This document shows positions 11,626-21,063 of a stretch of 64,000 nucleotides of DNA, in pieces. The stretch comes from Actinomycetota bacterium (GTDB taxonomy: Bacteria; Actinomycetota; Actinomycetes; Propionibacteriales; Propionibacteriaceae). Both the position numbers and the translations under genes were made by a program. The stretch lies in contig JAIUOT010000017.1 in assembly GCA_020161015.1 (NCBI GenBank), forward strand, positions 62,001 to 126,000. The letters run 5' to 3'. The stretch's first letter is position 1; each line of letters starts with the position of its first letter. The notes under the pieces are model-generated. The model was not told the origin of the DNA. It searched no databases and worked only from the letters and a program-made list of their open reading frames with translations.

Positions 11626-12426
11626 ATGCCGAGGTCCATCTGGAAGGGCGCGGTGTCCTTCGGGCTGGTCACGATCCCGGTGAAGATCTACGGGGCCACG
11701 GAGGAGAAGGACATCAGCTTCCGGCAGGTCCACGCCGCGGACGGCGGCCGGATCCGCTACAAGCGCGTCTGCGAGGTCTGCGGCGAGGAGGTGCCCTACG
11801 CCGAGATCGCCAAGGGCTACGAGGCCGCCGACGGCCGGATGGCCATCCTGTCCGCCGAGGACTTCGCGGAACTGCCCGCCGCGGACGGCAAGAGTGTCGA
11901 CGTGGTGCAGTTCGTGGACGTCGACGAGATCGACCCCAGCTACTTCGACCGCACCTACTTCCTCGAGGCGGAGAAGGTCGGCACCAAGCCCTACGTCCTG
12001 CTCAGGGAGGCGCTCGCAGAGACCGGCAAGGCTGCCGTGGTGAAGGTCGCCCTGCGCTCCCGGGAGACCCTCGCCCTCATCCGCCCGGTGGGCGACGTGC
12101 TGCGGATGCACACCATGCTGTGGCCCGACGAGCTCAGGGACGGCTCCTTCGCCGCGCCGGAGGGGGACGTGAAGGTCAGCGAGGCCGAGGTCGGCATGGC
12201 GCGGTCGTTCATCGAGCAGTTGTCCGGCGACTTCGACCCGTCCCAGTTCAGCGACGACTACCGGGAGGCGCTGGAGAAGGTGATCGACGCCCGGCTGGAG
12301 GGCGTCGAGCTGCCCGCGCCCACCGGCGAAGCGCGCAAGGAGGCGCAGGTGGTCGACCTCGTCGCGGCCCTTCGCGCCTCGGTCGAGGCGGCCAAGGCAC
12401 GCCGCGCGGAGGCTGCGGCCAGCTGA
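11626..12426 (+). CDS. ku: Ku protein for non-homologous end joining
   Basis: A 266-residue bacterial Ku, the homodimeric ring that threads onto DNA ends and recruits ligase LigD. The start MPRSIWKGAVSFGLVTIPVK is the family hallmark, followed by RYKRVCEVCGEEVPY and the bridge/core region with FLEAEKVGTKPYVLLREAL. The C-terminal tail is short and not strongly Lys-rich, so this is a minimal Ku. GGGGAGGA precedes the ATG. No ligD lies nearby; it must be elsewhere if end joining works. The gene sits between unrelated genes and probably has its own promoter, because the 43-bp upstream gap is clear of coding. Confidence 0.96.
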   Translation: MPRSIWKGAVSFGLVTIPVKIYGATEEKDISFRQVHAADGGRIRYKRVCEVCGEEVPYAEIAKGYEAADGRMAILSAEDFAELPAADGKSVDVVQFVDVDEIDPSYFDRTYFLEAEKVGTKPYVLLREALAETGKAAVVKVALRSRETLALIRPVGDVLRMHTMLWPDELRDGSFAAPEGDVKVSEAEVGMARSFIEQLSGDFDPSQFSDDYREALEKVIDARLEGVELPAPTGEARKEAQVVDLVAALRASVEAAKARRAEAAAS

Positions 12427-12451
12427 GGAACGAGGGGGGTCGCGCGGGGCG

Positions 12452-12457
12452 TAGAGT
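12452..12457 (+). promoter_or_regulatory. -10 element for a leaderless pruA transcript
   Basis: TAGAGT ends six bases before the GTG start of pruA. No ribosome binding site lies between, so the transcript is likely leaderless. A -35 hexamer is not evident. Confidence 0.5.
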
Positions 12458-12463
12458 CGGCGC

Positions 12464-14095
<1,632 letters not shown>

Positions 14096-14121
14096 TCCGG
14101 GTCAGCGTTTCCCGCGCCCGT

Positions 14122-14194
14122 CCCGCTCGTCCCACCTGTCGCGCTTGCCCCCGAGCGCAACTCCCGCTACCGGAATTCCGGTAGCGGGAGTTGC
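14122..14194. repeat. Palindromic repeat unit 1
   Basis: A 34-bp conserved flank (14122-14155) is followed by a perfect 38-bp palindrome at 14157-14194 centred on an EcoRI-type GGAATTCC. The flank carries a small stem (gcgct at 14141-14145 with agcgc at 14154-14158). The arm reads gcaactcccgctaccggaa. The sequence ccttcggt follows the palindrome here and in unit 2. Confidence 0.85.
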
Positions 14195-14272
14195 CTTCGG
14201 TAGCGGGAACTGAGGGGGACGGGGGTCGCGTCGCCAGCCCCTAGCCTCGCGATGGCGGGCGCTCGCGCCCGC

Positions 14273-14345
14273 CCCGCTCGTCCCACCTGTCGCGCTTGCC
14301 CCCGAGTGCAACCCTCGCTACCGGAATTCCGGTAGCGAGGGTTGC
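14273..14345. repeat. Palindromic repeat unit 2
   Basis: The same 34-bp flank is repeated exactly (14273-14306), 151 bp after unit 1. The perfect 38-bp palindrome at 14308-14345 has the arm gcaaccctcgctaccggaa, which differs from unit 1 on both arms in a compensated way, so pairing is kept. ccttcggt again follows. Confidence 0.85.
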
Positions 14346-14575
14346 CTTCGGTGGCCGGAGCGGGGGTGGCGGGGCGCGACCGCGCGTTGCTGGCTGGAGC
14401 CGGCGCCGGTACGTGCGGGGGACGCTATGGGGGCGACCGCGCCTCCTGGCGGTGGGCGCGCCCGTGCTGGTGACGGCGAAGGGCGTCGCCGCCTCCACCA
14501 TCCGAGCTTCCGGATCGTCCTCACGTCCGCCTCTGCCGCTCCAGCGGGGAGAGTCGCCGTCCCCCCTGTCACACC

Positions 14576-14633
14576 CGTTCGGCTTGCTGCCGAACGCAAC
14601 TCCTGCTGCCGGAATTTCGGTAGCAGGAGTTGC
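14576..14633. repeat. Palindromic repeat unit 3, diverged
   Basis: The flank here is a different 8-bp stem-loop (cgttcggc at 14576-14583, loop ttgct, complement at 14589-14596). The 38-bp near-palindrome at 14596-14633 keeps the layout with the arm gcaactcctgctgccggaa. Its two departures from perfect symmetry would be G-U pairs in RNA read from this strand. Confidence 0.75.
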
Positions 14634-14666
14634 GAGCGGGGGCGCGGACGGGGGGTGGGGGATGGC

Positions 14667-14695
14667 TTGACGAAATAGAACAGGTGTTCGATGAT
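14667..14695 (+). promoter_or_regulatory. LexA-controlled (SOS) promoter of imuA'-imuB-dnaE2
   Basis: The -35 hexamer TTGACG (14667-14672) and a -10 hexamer GATGAT (14690-14695) are 17 bp apart. Between and overlapping them lies a near-consensus actinobacterial SOS box at 14676-14691, tagaacaggtgttcga, with inverted half-sites GAAC and GTTC four bases apart. LexA bound here would block RNA polymerase. The -10 ends six bases before the GTG start of imuA', so the transcript is probably leaderless. Confidence 0.88.
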
Positions 14696-14701
14696 CGATG
14701 G

Positions 14702-15397
14702 GTGAAGCGCGCTCCCGAGATCACGGTTCCCCGGGGGGAACTGCTGGAGCGGCTGCGCGCCCAGGTGGCCCGCTCGGAGGCACGCATCCGGCCGTGCCCG
14801 TTCCCGGTTCCGCCACCGCTCACCGTGCTGCTTCCGGACGGGGGGCTGAAGGCCGGGGCCGCCTACTCGCTGGAGGTGGGCGGGGCACTGCTGCTGGCGC
14901 TGCTCGCCGGACCGTCGCAGGAAGGCCACTGGTGCGGCGTGGTGGGCATGCCGGAGTTCGGGGCCGAGGCAGCGGGGAACGCCGGGGTGTCGCTGGAGCG
15001 GCTGGCACTGGTTCCCGATCCGGGGGACCAGTGGCTGGCCTCCACCGCTGCCCTGGCCGAGGCCGTCCCGGTCATCGCCGTCCGTCCTTCCGGACGGGTG
15101 CGGGAGTCGGACGCCGTCCGGCTGATGTCGCGGCTGCGCGACCGGGGTGGCGTCCTCCTCGTCCATGGGCCGTGGCCGCGGGCCGAGGCGCGGCTGTCGC
15201 TCGGCGACGTGCGCTGGGCGGGGGTGGGCGACGGGTACGGCCACCTCTCCCGCAGGGAGGTGACCGTGACGGTGGTCACCCGCAGCAGGCCGGTGCCCCG
15301 CAGCGTCCGGCTCGTTCTGCCCACGCCCGAGGGCCTGCTTGCTGCCGCCGTGCCCGCTCCCGTCGAGCAGGCCGCAGGGCTCAGGGCGGTCGGCTGA
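14702..15397 (+). CDS. imuA': ImuA' (RecA-fold accessory protein of the mutasome)
   Basis: A 231-residue RecA-fold protein of the damage-induced mutasome, which helps DnaE2 carry out error-prone translesion synthesis. The N-terminal helical part (ITVPRGELLERLRAQVA) is followed by a reduced RecA-like core (AYSLEVGGALLLALLAG, then HWCGVVGMPEFG). A functional Walker A is missing, as in other actinobacterial ImuA'. I chose GTG 14702 because it follows the SOS promoter at leaderless spacing and starts the conserved part; ATGs at 14691 and 14698 are out of frame. The stop overlaps the imuB start by ATGA. Confidence 0.9.
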   Translation: MKRAPEITVPRGELLERLRAQVARSEARIRPCPFPVPPPLTVLLPDGGLKAGAAYSLEVGGALLLALLAGPSQEGHWCGVVGMPEFGAEAAGNAGVSLERLALVPDPGDQWLASTAALAEAVPVIAVRPSGRVRESDAVRLMSRLRDRGGVLLVHGPWPRAEARLSLGDVRWAGVGDGYGHLSRREVTVTVVTRSRPVPRSVRLVLPTPEGLLAAAVPAPVEQAAGLRAVG

Positions 15398-17073
15398 TGA
15401 AGAGCCCGGAGCCGGCCGTCGACGCGCTCCGCGGCCGGAGGACGCCAGCCGCGGCCGCGTCCCGGGCGGTGGGCAGGGGAGCACGCTCACCCGCCCTCCC
15501 GGGGGACGGCGACCGGTGCCTCGTGCTGTGGTTCCCGGGATGGGCCGTGACCGCCTGGGCGCTGGCCGAGGGCGTGGACGCGGCGTTCCCGGTGGCTGTG
15601 GTCGCGGCGAATCGCGTGGTCGCCTGCTCGCCGGAGGCGTCGGCGGAGGGGGTGGCGACCGGCCAGCGCCGCCGGGAGGCCCAGTCGCGCTGCGCCGACC
15701 TCATCGTCCTGCCCGCGGACGAGGCCAGGGACAACCGTGAGTTCTCCGCCGTGGTCGAGTGCGTGGAACGCCTCGCGCCGGGCGTGCAGGTGGTGCGCCC
15801 GGGGGTGTGCGCGCTGCGTTCCCGGGGGTTCTCCGGGTACGTGGGCAGTGAGGCGGAGGCGGCGGAGGTGCTGCTGGAGGCGGTGGTGACCGGGCTGGGC
15901 GTCACGACCGCGCGCGCGGGGATCGCGGACGGGCTGTTCACCGCCCTGCAGGCGGCCTACGCCGGCGACCCGGTACGGATCGTCCCCCCGGGCGGTGCCG
16001 CGGCCTTCCTCGCCCCGCTGCCGGTCTCGCGGCTGGGAGACGAGACGCTGGCCGGGCTGCTGCCGCGGCTGGGGGTGCACACCCTCGGCGAGTTCGCCGC
16101 CCTGGGCGCTCCGGCGGTGCGCGACCGGTTCGGCGAGCACGGCCACCGGCTGCACCTGCTCGCCTCCGGACGCGACCCCCGGCTGGTGCGGCCCCGCGTC
16201 CCGCCCCCGGAACTCACCCGCGAGCAGCACTTCGAGCCCCCGTTGGCCCTGGTCGACCAGGTCGCCTTCACCGTGCGGGGGATGGCGGAGGAGTTCATCA
16301 CCGCGCTGACCGCCGCCGGTCTCGCGTGCACCGAACTGCGCGTCGAGGTCACCGGCGAGCAGGACGAACTGGTCGTCCGCACCTGGCTCACGCCCGGTGT
16401 GTTCGAGGCGGCGGCGGTGGTCGACCGGATCCGCTGGCAGTTGCAGGCGGCCGCCGGAACCGGCCTGCACAGCGCCGTCACCAGCCTGCGGCTGGAACCG
16501 GTCGTGGTGGACGCCCTCGCCCACCACGCCCCGGGACTGTTCGGCTCGGGCACGGACGAGCGGGTGCACCACGTGCTGTCCCGGGTGCAGGCCATGCTCG
16601 GGCACGACGGGGTGGTCACCCCGCGCATCGGCGGCGGCCGCTGGCTCGCGGAGAGGCAGGTGCTGGTGCCGTGGGGCGATCGTCCCGCGACCGTCCAGGA
16701 GGCCGGCGGCGGCGCCGTGCCGGGGGGTGCCGGGCCGGCACCGGTTGACCGCCCCTGGCCGGGACGGGTGCCCGACCCGCTCCCGTCGGCGGTGTTCGGT
16801 GAGCCGCGGCCCGTCCAGGTGCTCACCGCGGACGGAGGGACGGTGGGCGTGGGCGAGCGGGGACAGCTCAGCGGGGCCCCGGCGGTGCTGGTCGACGGGG
16901 ACACCCGGCGGCGGGTGCGGGGCTGGGCAGGCCCGTGGCCGATCGACGAGCGCACCTGGGACCCGTCCCGGCACCGGCGGGCGCACCGCTTCCAGGTGGT
17001 CGACGACGCGGGCACGGCGTGGCTGCTGGTGCTGCAGGGAGCCCGGTGGTGGGCGGAGGGCAGGTACGACTGA
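15397..17073 (+). CDS. imuB: ImuB (catalytically inactive Y-family polymerase homologue)
   Basis: A 558-residue DinB-like protein that acts as the hub of the mutasome, binding ImuA', DnaE2 and the sliding clamp. The Y-family palm begins at RCLVLWFPGW, where the metal-binding Asp of active polymerases is absent, as expected for ImuB. The helix-hairpin-helix region (LLPRLGVHTLGEFAALG) and the little-finger domain follow. Where a clamp-binding QLxLWG motif is expected, the sequence reads HHAPGLFG (around residues 376-383), so the motif looks degenerate. An unusual N-terminal extension of about 45 residues, rich in Arg and Ala, precedes the palm. The gene overlaps both neighbours by one codon fragment. 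Confidence 0.93.
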   Translation: MKSPEPAVDALRGRRTPAAAASRAVGRGARSPALPGDGDRCLVLWFPGWAVTAWALAEGVDAAFPVAVVAANRVVACSPEASAEGVATGQRRREAQSRCADLIVLPADEARDNREFSAVVECVERLAPGVQVVRPGVCALRSRGFSGYVGSEAEAAEVLLEAVVTGLGVTTARAGIADGLFTALQAAYAGDPVRIVPPGGAAAFLAPLPVSRLGDETLAGLLPRLGVHTLGEFAALGAPAVRDRFGEHGHRLHLLASGRDPRLVRPRVPPPELTREQHFEPPLALVDQVAFTVRGMAEEFITALTAAGLACTELRVEVTGEQDELVVRTWLTPGVFEAAAVVDRIRWQLQAAAGTGLHSAVTSLRLEPVVVDALAHHAPGLFGSGTDERVHHVLSRVQAMLGHDGVVTPRIGGGRWLAERQVLVPWGDRPATVQEAGGGAVPGGAGPAPVDRPWPGRVPDPLPSAVFGEPRPVQVLTADGGTVGVGERGQLSGAPAVLVDGDTRRRVRGWAGPWPIDERTWDPSRHRRAHRFQVVDDAGTAWLLVLQGARWWAEGRYD

Positions 17074-20000
17074 TGGGCTTCAACAACCCCCCGATGCGCT
17101 GGCACGACCTGGAACGCACCCTCAGCACTCCGGTCGGGGGGAAGGTGCCCGCGCAGGACGTCCCGGTCTCCTGGCGCCGGGGGCCCTATGTCCCGCCGCC
17201 CATCGAGCGACCGGTGGACGTGGTGCCCTACGCCGAACTGCACGTCCACTCGTCCTTCTCGTTCCTGGACGGTGCGTCCGGACCGGCGGAGCTGGCTGAG
17301 GAGGCCGAGCGGCTCGGCCTGCACGCCCTCGCCCTCACCGACCACGACGGGCTGTACGGCATCGTCCGGTTCGCCGAGGCGGCCGAGTCGATGAACCTGC
17401 GGACGGTGTTCGGCGCCGAGCTCTCCCTGGAGCTGCCGGCACCGCAGGCGGGCCTGCCCGACCCGGTCGGCTCCCACCTGCTGGTGCTGGCCGCCGGGGA
17501 GGAGGGCTACCACCGGCTCGCCGCCGCGATCACGCACGGCCAGCTCTCCGGTGGCGAGAAGGGGCGCCCCTCCTACGACCTCGACGACCTGGCCGAGCGT
17601 GCGGACGGACACTGGGTGGTGCTCACCGGCTGCCGCAAGGGTGCCGTGCGCCAGGCGCTGAGGACGCAGGGGACGTCGGGCGCGGGCAGGGAACTGGACG
17701 AGCTGGTGCACCGGTTCGGGCCCGACCGGGTGTTCGTCGAGCTGACCGACCACAGCGCGCCGCTGGACTCCGACCACAACGATGCCCTGGCCGCCCTGGC
17801 CGCCGCCCGCGGGCTGCCGACGATCGCCACCGGGAACGTGCACTACGCCACGCCTGCCCAGCACCCGCTCGCCCAGGCCGTGGCCGCCGTCCGCGCCAAC
17901 CGGAGCATGGACGCCCTCGACGGCTGGCTGCCCGCCGCCGGCACCGCCTTCCTGCGGTCGGGGGCGGAGATGGCCGCGCGCTTCGCCCGCCACCCGGGGG
18001 CCGTGGCCCGCACCGTCGGGCTCGCCGACGACCTGGCGTTCCCCCTGCGCCGGGCGAAGCCCGCCCTGCCGAAGCAGGAGGTGCCTCCCGGCCACACCCC
18101 GATGTCCTGGCTGCGGCACCTGGTGTGGCAGGCGGTGCCGGTGCGTTATCCGGAGCTGTCCGAGGCGGACGCCCGGCGCATCGAGCGCGAGCTGGCGGTG
18201 ATCGAGGCCAAGGACTTCCCCGGCTACTTCCTGATCGTGCACGACATCGTGGCCGAGGCGCGCCGCCGCGGCATCCTCTGCCAGGGACGCGGTTCCGCGG
18301 CCAACTCCGCGGTCTGCTACCTGCTCGGCATCACCGCCGTGGACTCCCTGCGCTACGACCTGCCGTTCGAGCGGTTCCTCTCCGCCCTGCGCGACGAGGA
18401 GCCCGACATCGACGTGGACTTCGACGCCGACCGCAGGGAGGAGATCATCCAGTGGGTCTTCGACCGTTACGGACGCGAGCGCGCGGCGCAGGTCTGCAAC
18501 GTCATCCAGTACCGCCCCAAGAGCGCCGTCCGCGACATCGCCAGGGCCCTCGGCTACAGCCCCGGCCAGGGCGACGCGTTCGCCCGGCAGGTGGAACGGT
18601 GGGGGTCGTCGGTCACCGACGGGGGAGCCGAGCTGCCGGCGGCCGTCGCCGAGCTGACCACCCAGCTGCTGAAGGCGCCCCGACACCTGGGCATCCACTC
18701 GGCGGGGATGGTGCTCACCGAGCGCCCGGTGGGGGAGGTGGTGCCGATCGAGCACGCCCGCATGGACGCGCGCACGGTGATCCAGTGGGACAAGGACGAC
18801 GCCGCCTGGATGGGGCTGGTGAAGTTCGACCTGCTCGGCCTGGGCATGCTGGCCGCGCTCCAGCACTGCTTCGACCTGGTGCGGGAGGCGACCGGCGAGT
18901 CCTGGGAGCTGGCGACCCTGCCCAAGGAGGAGCCCGGGGTCTACGACATGCTGTGCCGGGCAGATTCGATCGGGGTGTTCCAGGTGGAGTCCAGGGCGCA
19001 GATGGGCCTGCTGCCCCGGCTCCAGCCGCGGCGCTTCTACGACCTGGTGATCCAGATCGCGCTGATCCGTCCCGGGCCGATCCAGGGCGGTGCGGTGCAC
19101 CCGTTCGTCCGCCGCAAGCTCGGCAGGGAGCCGGTCACCTACCCGCACCCCAAGCTGGCGCCCGTGCTGGCGCGGACCCTCGGCGTGCCGGTGTTCCAGG
19201 AGCAGCTGATGCAGATGGCGATGGCCGTCGGCGACTGCTCGGGGGAGGACGCCGACCTGCTGCGCCGCGCGATGGGCTCCAAGCGCGGGCTGGAGCGGAT
19301 CGAGTCCCTGAAGCAGAAGCTGTACGAGGGCATGGCCCGCAACGGGCTGGTGGGGGCGGAGGCCGACCACCTCTACGCCCAGATCCAGGCGTTCTCGAAC
19401 TTCGGCTTCGCCGAGTCGCACTCGCTGAGCTTCGCGCTGCTGGTGTACGCGTCCTCCTGGATGAAGCTGCACTACCCGGCGGCCTTCCTTGCCGGCCTGC
19501 TGCGCGCGCAGCCGATGGGCTTCTACTCCCCGGCCACCCTGGTCTCCGACGCCCGCCGCCACGGTGTGGTCGTGCTGCGCCCCGACCTCGCGGCCTCCGG
19601 GGTGGACGCCGGCCTGGAACCCCTCGACGACGACGCGGAGCGCGTCCCCACCGGTCCGGACTCGTGTGCGGACTCCCACCAGCCGCCGGTGGGGGAGTTC
19701 GACCCGGCGACCCCCGACCCCACCGCGGCGCACCGCAGGGACGGCCACTCGGCCGTGCGGCTGGGGCTGGCGTCGGTCCGGGGGATCGGTGGGAAGGTCG
19801 CCGAACGGATCGTGGCCGAGCGAAGGACGCACGGTGCCTACCGGTCGATGGAGGACCTGGTCCGTCGGACGGCACTCACCGCGGAGCACCTGGAGGCACT
19901 GGCGGCCGCCGGGGCGCTGGAGTGCCTGGGCCTGACCCGCCGGCAGGCACTGTGGAGGGCGGGGAGCGCGGCGCTCGACCAGCCGGGGTCGCTCCCCGGA

Positions 20001-20453
20001 ACCCTGGTGGAGTCGCAGCCGCCGCTGTTCGGCGACCCGACCCCGGTGGAGGTGCTCGCCGACGACCTGTGGGCCACCGGGGTGAGCACCGGCGACCACC
20101 CGATCGGACAGCTGCGTCCCGACCTGGACGCCCGCGGCGTGCTGAGCACCGCGCGGCTGGCCACCGCCGAACCCGACCGCCGCGTCGAGGTGGGCGGGCT
20201 GGTCACCCACCGGCAGCGTCCGGCGACCGCGTCCGGGATCACCTTCTTGAGCCTGGAGGACGAGTACGGCCTGGTGAACGTGGTCTGCTCGGTGGGGGTG
20301 TGGCAGCGCTACCGCCGGGTCGCCCGCTCCTCCCCTGCGCTCATCGTCCGCGGCACGCTGGAGCGCTCACCGGAGGGCGTGGTGAACGTGGTGGCGGACC
20401 GCCTCGAGCCACTGCCGATCATGGTCGTCCACACCTCCCGCGACTTTCACTGA
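17073..20453 (+). CDS. dnaE2: Error-prone DNA polymerase DnaE2
   Basis: A 1,126-residue C-family DNA polymerase III alpha subunit used for damage-induced mutagenesis. A 70-residue N-terminal extension precedes the PHP domain, which opens with ELHVHSSFSFLDGAS. The catalytic palm carries PDIDVDFDADRREE with the metal-binding aspartates. FGFAESHSLSFALLVYASSW and a C-terminal OB domain (ITFLSLEDEYGLVNVV) follow. It lacks the long tau-binding tail of replicative DnaE1. The ATG overlaps the imuB stop (TGATG), so this is the last gene of the SOS operon. Confidence 0.96.
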   Translation: MGFNNPPMRWHDLERTLSTPVGGKVPAQDVPVSWRRGPYVPPPIERPVDVVPYAELHVHSSFSFLDGASGPAELAEEAERLGLHALALTDHDGLYGIVRFAEAAESMNLRTVFGAELSLELPAPQAGLPDPVGSHLLVLAAGEEGYHRLAAAITHGQLSGGEKGRPSYDLDDLAERADGHWVVLTGCRKGAVRQALRTQGTSGAGRELDELVHRFGPDRVFVELTDHSAPLDSDHNDALAALAAARGLPTIATGNVHYATPAQHPLAQAVAAVRANRSMDALDGWLPAAGTAFLRSGAEMAARFARHPGAVARTVGLADDLAFPLRRAKPALPKQEVPPGHTPMSWLRHLVWQAVPVRYPELSEADARRIERELAVIEAKDFPGYFLIVHDIVAEARRRGILCQGRGSAANSAVCYLLGITAVDSLRYDLPFERFLSALRDEEPDIDVDFDADRREEIIQWVFDRYGRERAAQVCNVIQYRPKSAVRDIARALGYSPGQGDAFARQVERWGSSVTDGGAELPAAVAELTTQLLKAPRHLGIHSAGMVLTERPVGEVVPIEHARMDARTVIQWDKDDAAWMGLVKFDLLGLGMLAALQHCFDLVREATGESWELATLPKEEPGVYDMLCRADSIGVFQVESRAQMGLLPRLQPRRFYDLVIQIALIRPGPIQGGAVHPFVRRKLGREPVTYPHPKLAPVLARTLGVPVFQEQLMQMAMAVGDCSGEDADLLRRAMGSKRGLERIESLKQKLYEGMARNGLVGAEADHLYAQIQAFSNFGFAESHSLSFALLVYASSWMKLHYPAAFLAGLLRAQPMGFYSPATLVSDARRHGVVVLRPDLAASGVDAGLEPLDDDAERVPTGPDSCADSHQPPVGEFDPATPDPTAAHRRDGHSAVRLGLASVRGIGGKVAERIVAERRTHGAYRSMEDLVRRTALTAEHLEALAAAGALECLGLTRRQALWRAGSAALDQPGSLPGTLVESQPPLFGDPTPVEVLADDLWATGVSTGDHPIGQLRPDLDARGVLSTARLATAEPDRRVEVGGLVTHRQRPATASGITFLSLEDEYGLVNVVCSVGVWQRYRRVARSSPALIVRGTLERSPEGVVNVVADRLEPLPIMVVHTSRDFH

Positions 20454-20456
20454 CAG

Positions 20457-20912
20457 CTAGCCCACGGCCCGCCGGACCAGCTCGGCGATCCGTGCCTCGC
20501 TGTCGGGGGTGAGCTCGGTCAGCGCCCACGAGGTCGGCCACATCGTGCCCTCGTCGAGGCGCGCGTCCTCGTTGAAGCCGAGCGTCGCGTAGCGGGCCTT
20601 GAACTTCGAGGCCGGCTGGAAGAAGCACACGATCCTGCCGTCCCTGGTGTAGGCGGGCATGCCGTACCAGAGCTTCGCCGCCAGCACCGGGGCGCTCGCG
20701 AGCACCAGGTCGTGAACGCGCCGGGCGAGGCTGCGATCGGGTTCGTCCATCTCCGCGATCTTCTCCACCACCGCTGCGGCCTCCTGCTCGGCCTTGTCCG
20801 CTGCGCCGGCGCGCCGCTTGGCGGCCTTGAGCTCGGCGGCATGCTCCTTCATCGCCGCCCGCTCCTCCGCGGTGAAGCCCGTCGCCTCGGCACTGGTGCG
20901 CTTGGTCGCCAT
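20457..20912 (-). CDS. DUF1801 family protein (YdhG-like)
   Basis: A 151-residue protein. Residues 1-55 are a charged, Lys/Glu/Ala-rich helical segment (TAEERAAMKEHAAELKAAKR), and the rest is the DUF1801 fold with LAAKLWYGMPAYTRDGRIV and FKARYATLGF. Relatives are small proteins sometimes linked to iron-sulfur or frataxin-like roles, but the function is not established. The ATG at 20912 has AGAGGAC eight bases upstream; starts further up (20948, 20981) lack this. The gene converges on dnaE2 with only three bases between stop codons. Confidence 0.8.
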   Translation of the reverse strand: MATKRTSAEATGFTAEERAAMKEHAAELKAAKRRAGAADKAEQEAAAVVEKIAEMDEPDRSLARRVHDLVLASAPVLAAKLWYGMPAYTRDGRIVCFFQPASKFKARYATLGFNEDARLDEGTMWPTSWALTELTPDSEARIAELVRRAVG

Positions 20913-21063
20913 CGGTCCGTCCTCTCGGTGGGTGTCGTCGGAAGCCATCGTAGGAAGCCGGCCGCGCCACCGCTTCTCCAAAACTGCTGACCCTCCGGCT
21001 CTGGCGCCGTGCGCCGCGCACGCCTACGTTGGTCGCCGTCACGCACACCCCCGGAGGTACCCG

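Larger units (their letters stand above)
14096..14666 (+). other. Long non-coding region between pruA and the mutasome operon
   Basis: About 570 bp without a credible gene. It holds three related palindromic repeat units (listed separately) and one more perfect hairpin at 14254-14273, with an 8-bp GC stem and the loop ctcg. The stretch 14360-14560 shows no repeat or signal that I recognise. Short reading frames on both strands here lack ribosome binding sites and cross the palindromes. Confidence 0.7.

Noticed and set aside
14157..14194. Palindrome as an ordinary pruA terminator
   Set aside because: Possible for one unit, but three related units with shared flanks and no T-tract are better described as a repeat family.
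14122..14345. CRISPR array
   Set aside because: Only two exact flanks exist, each attached to its own palindrome; there are no regularly spaced unique spacers and no cas genes.
14427..14678. Small plus-strand frame in the pruA-imuA' gap
   Set aside because: It runs through repeat unit 3 into the SOS promoter, has no ribosome binding site and no recognisable sequence.
15957..20210. Open frame of about 1,417 codons on the minus strand opposite imuB-dnaE2
   Set aside because: Same reason: no start signal, no domain, and it lies wholly against conserved polymerase genes.
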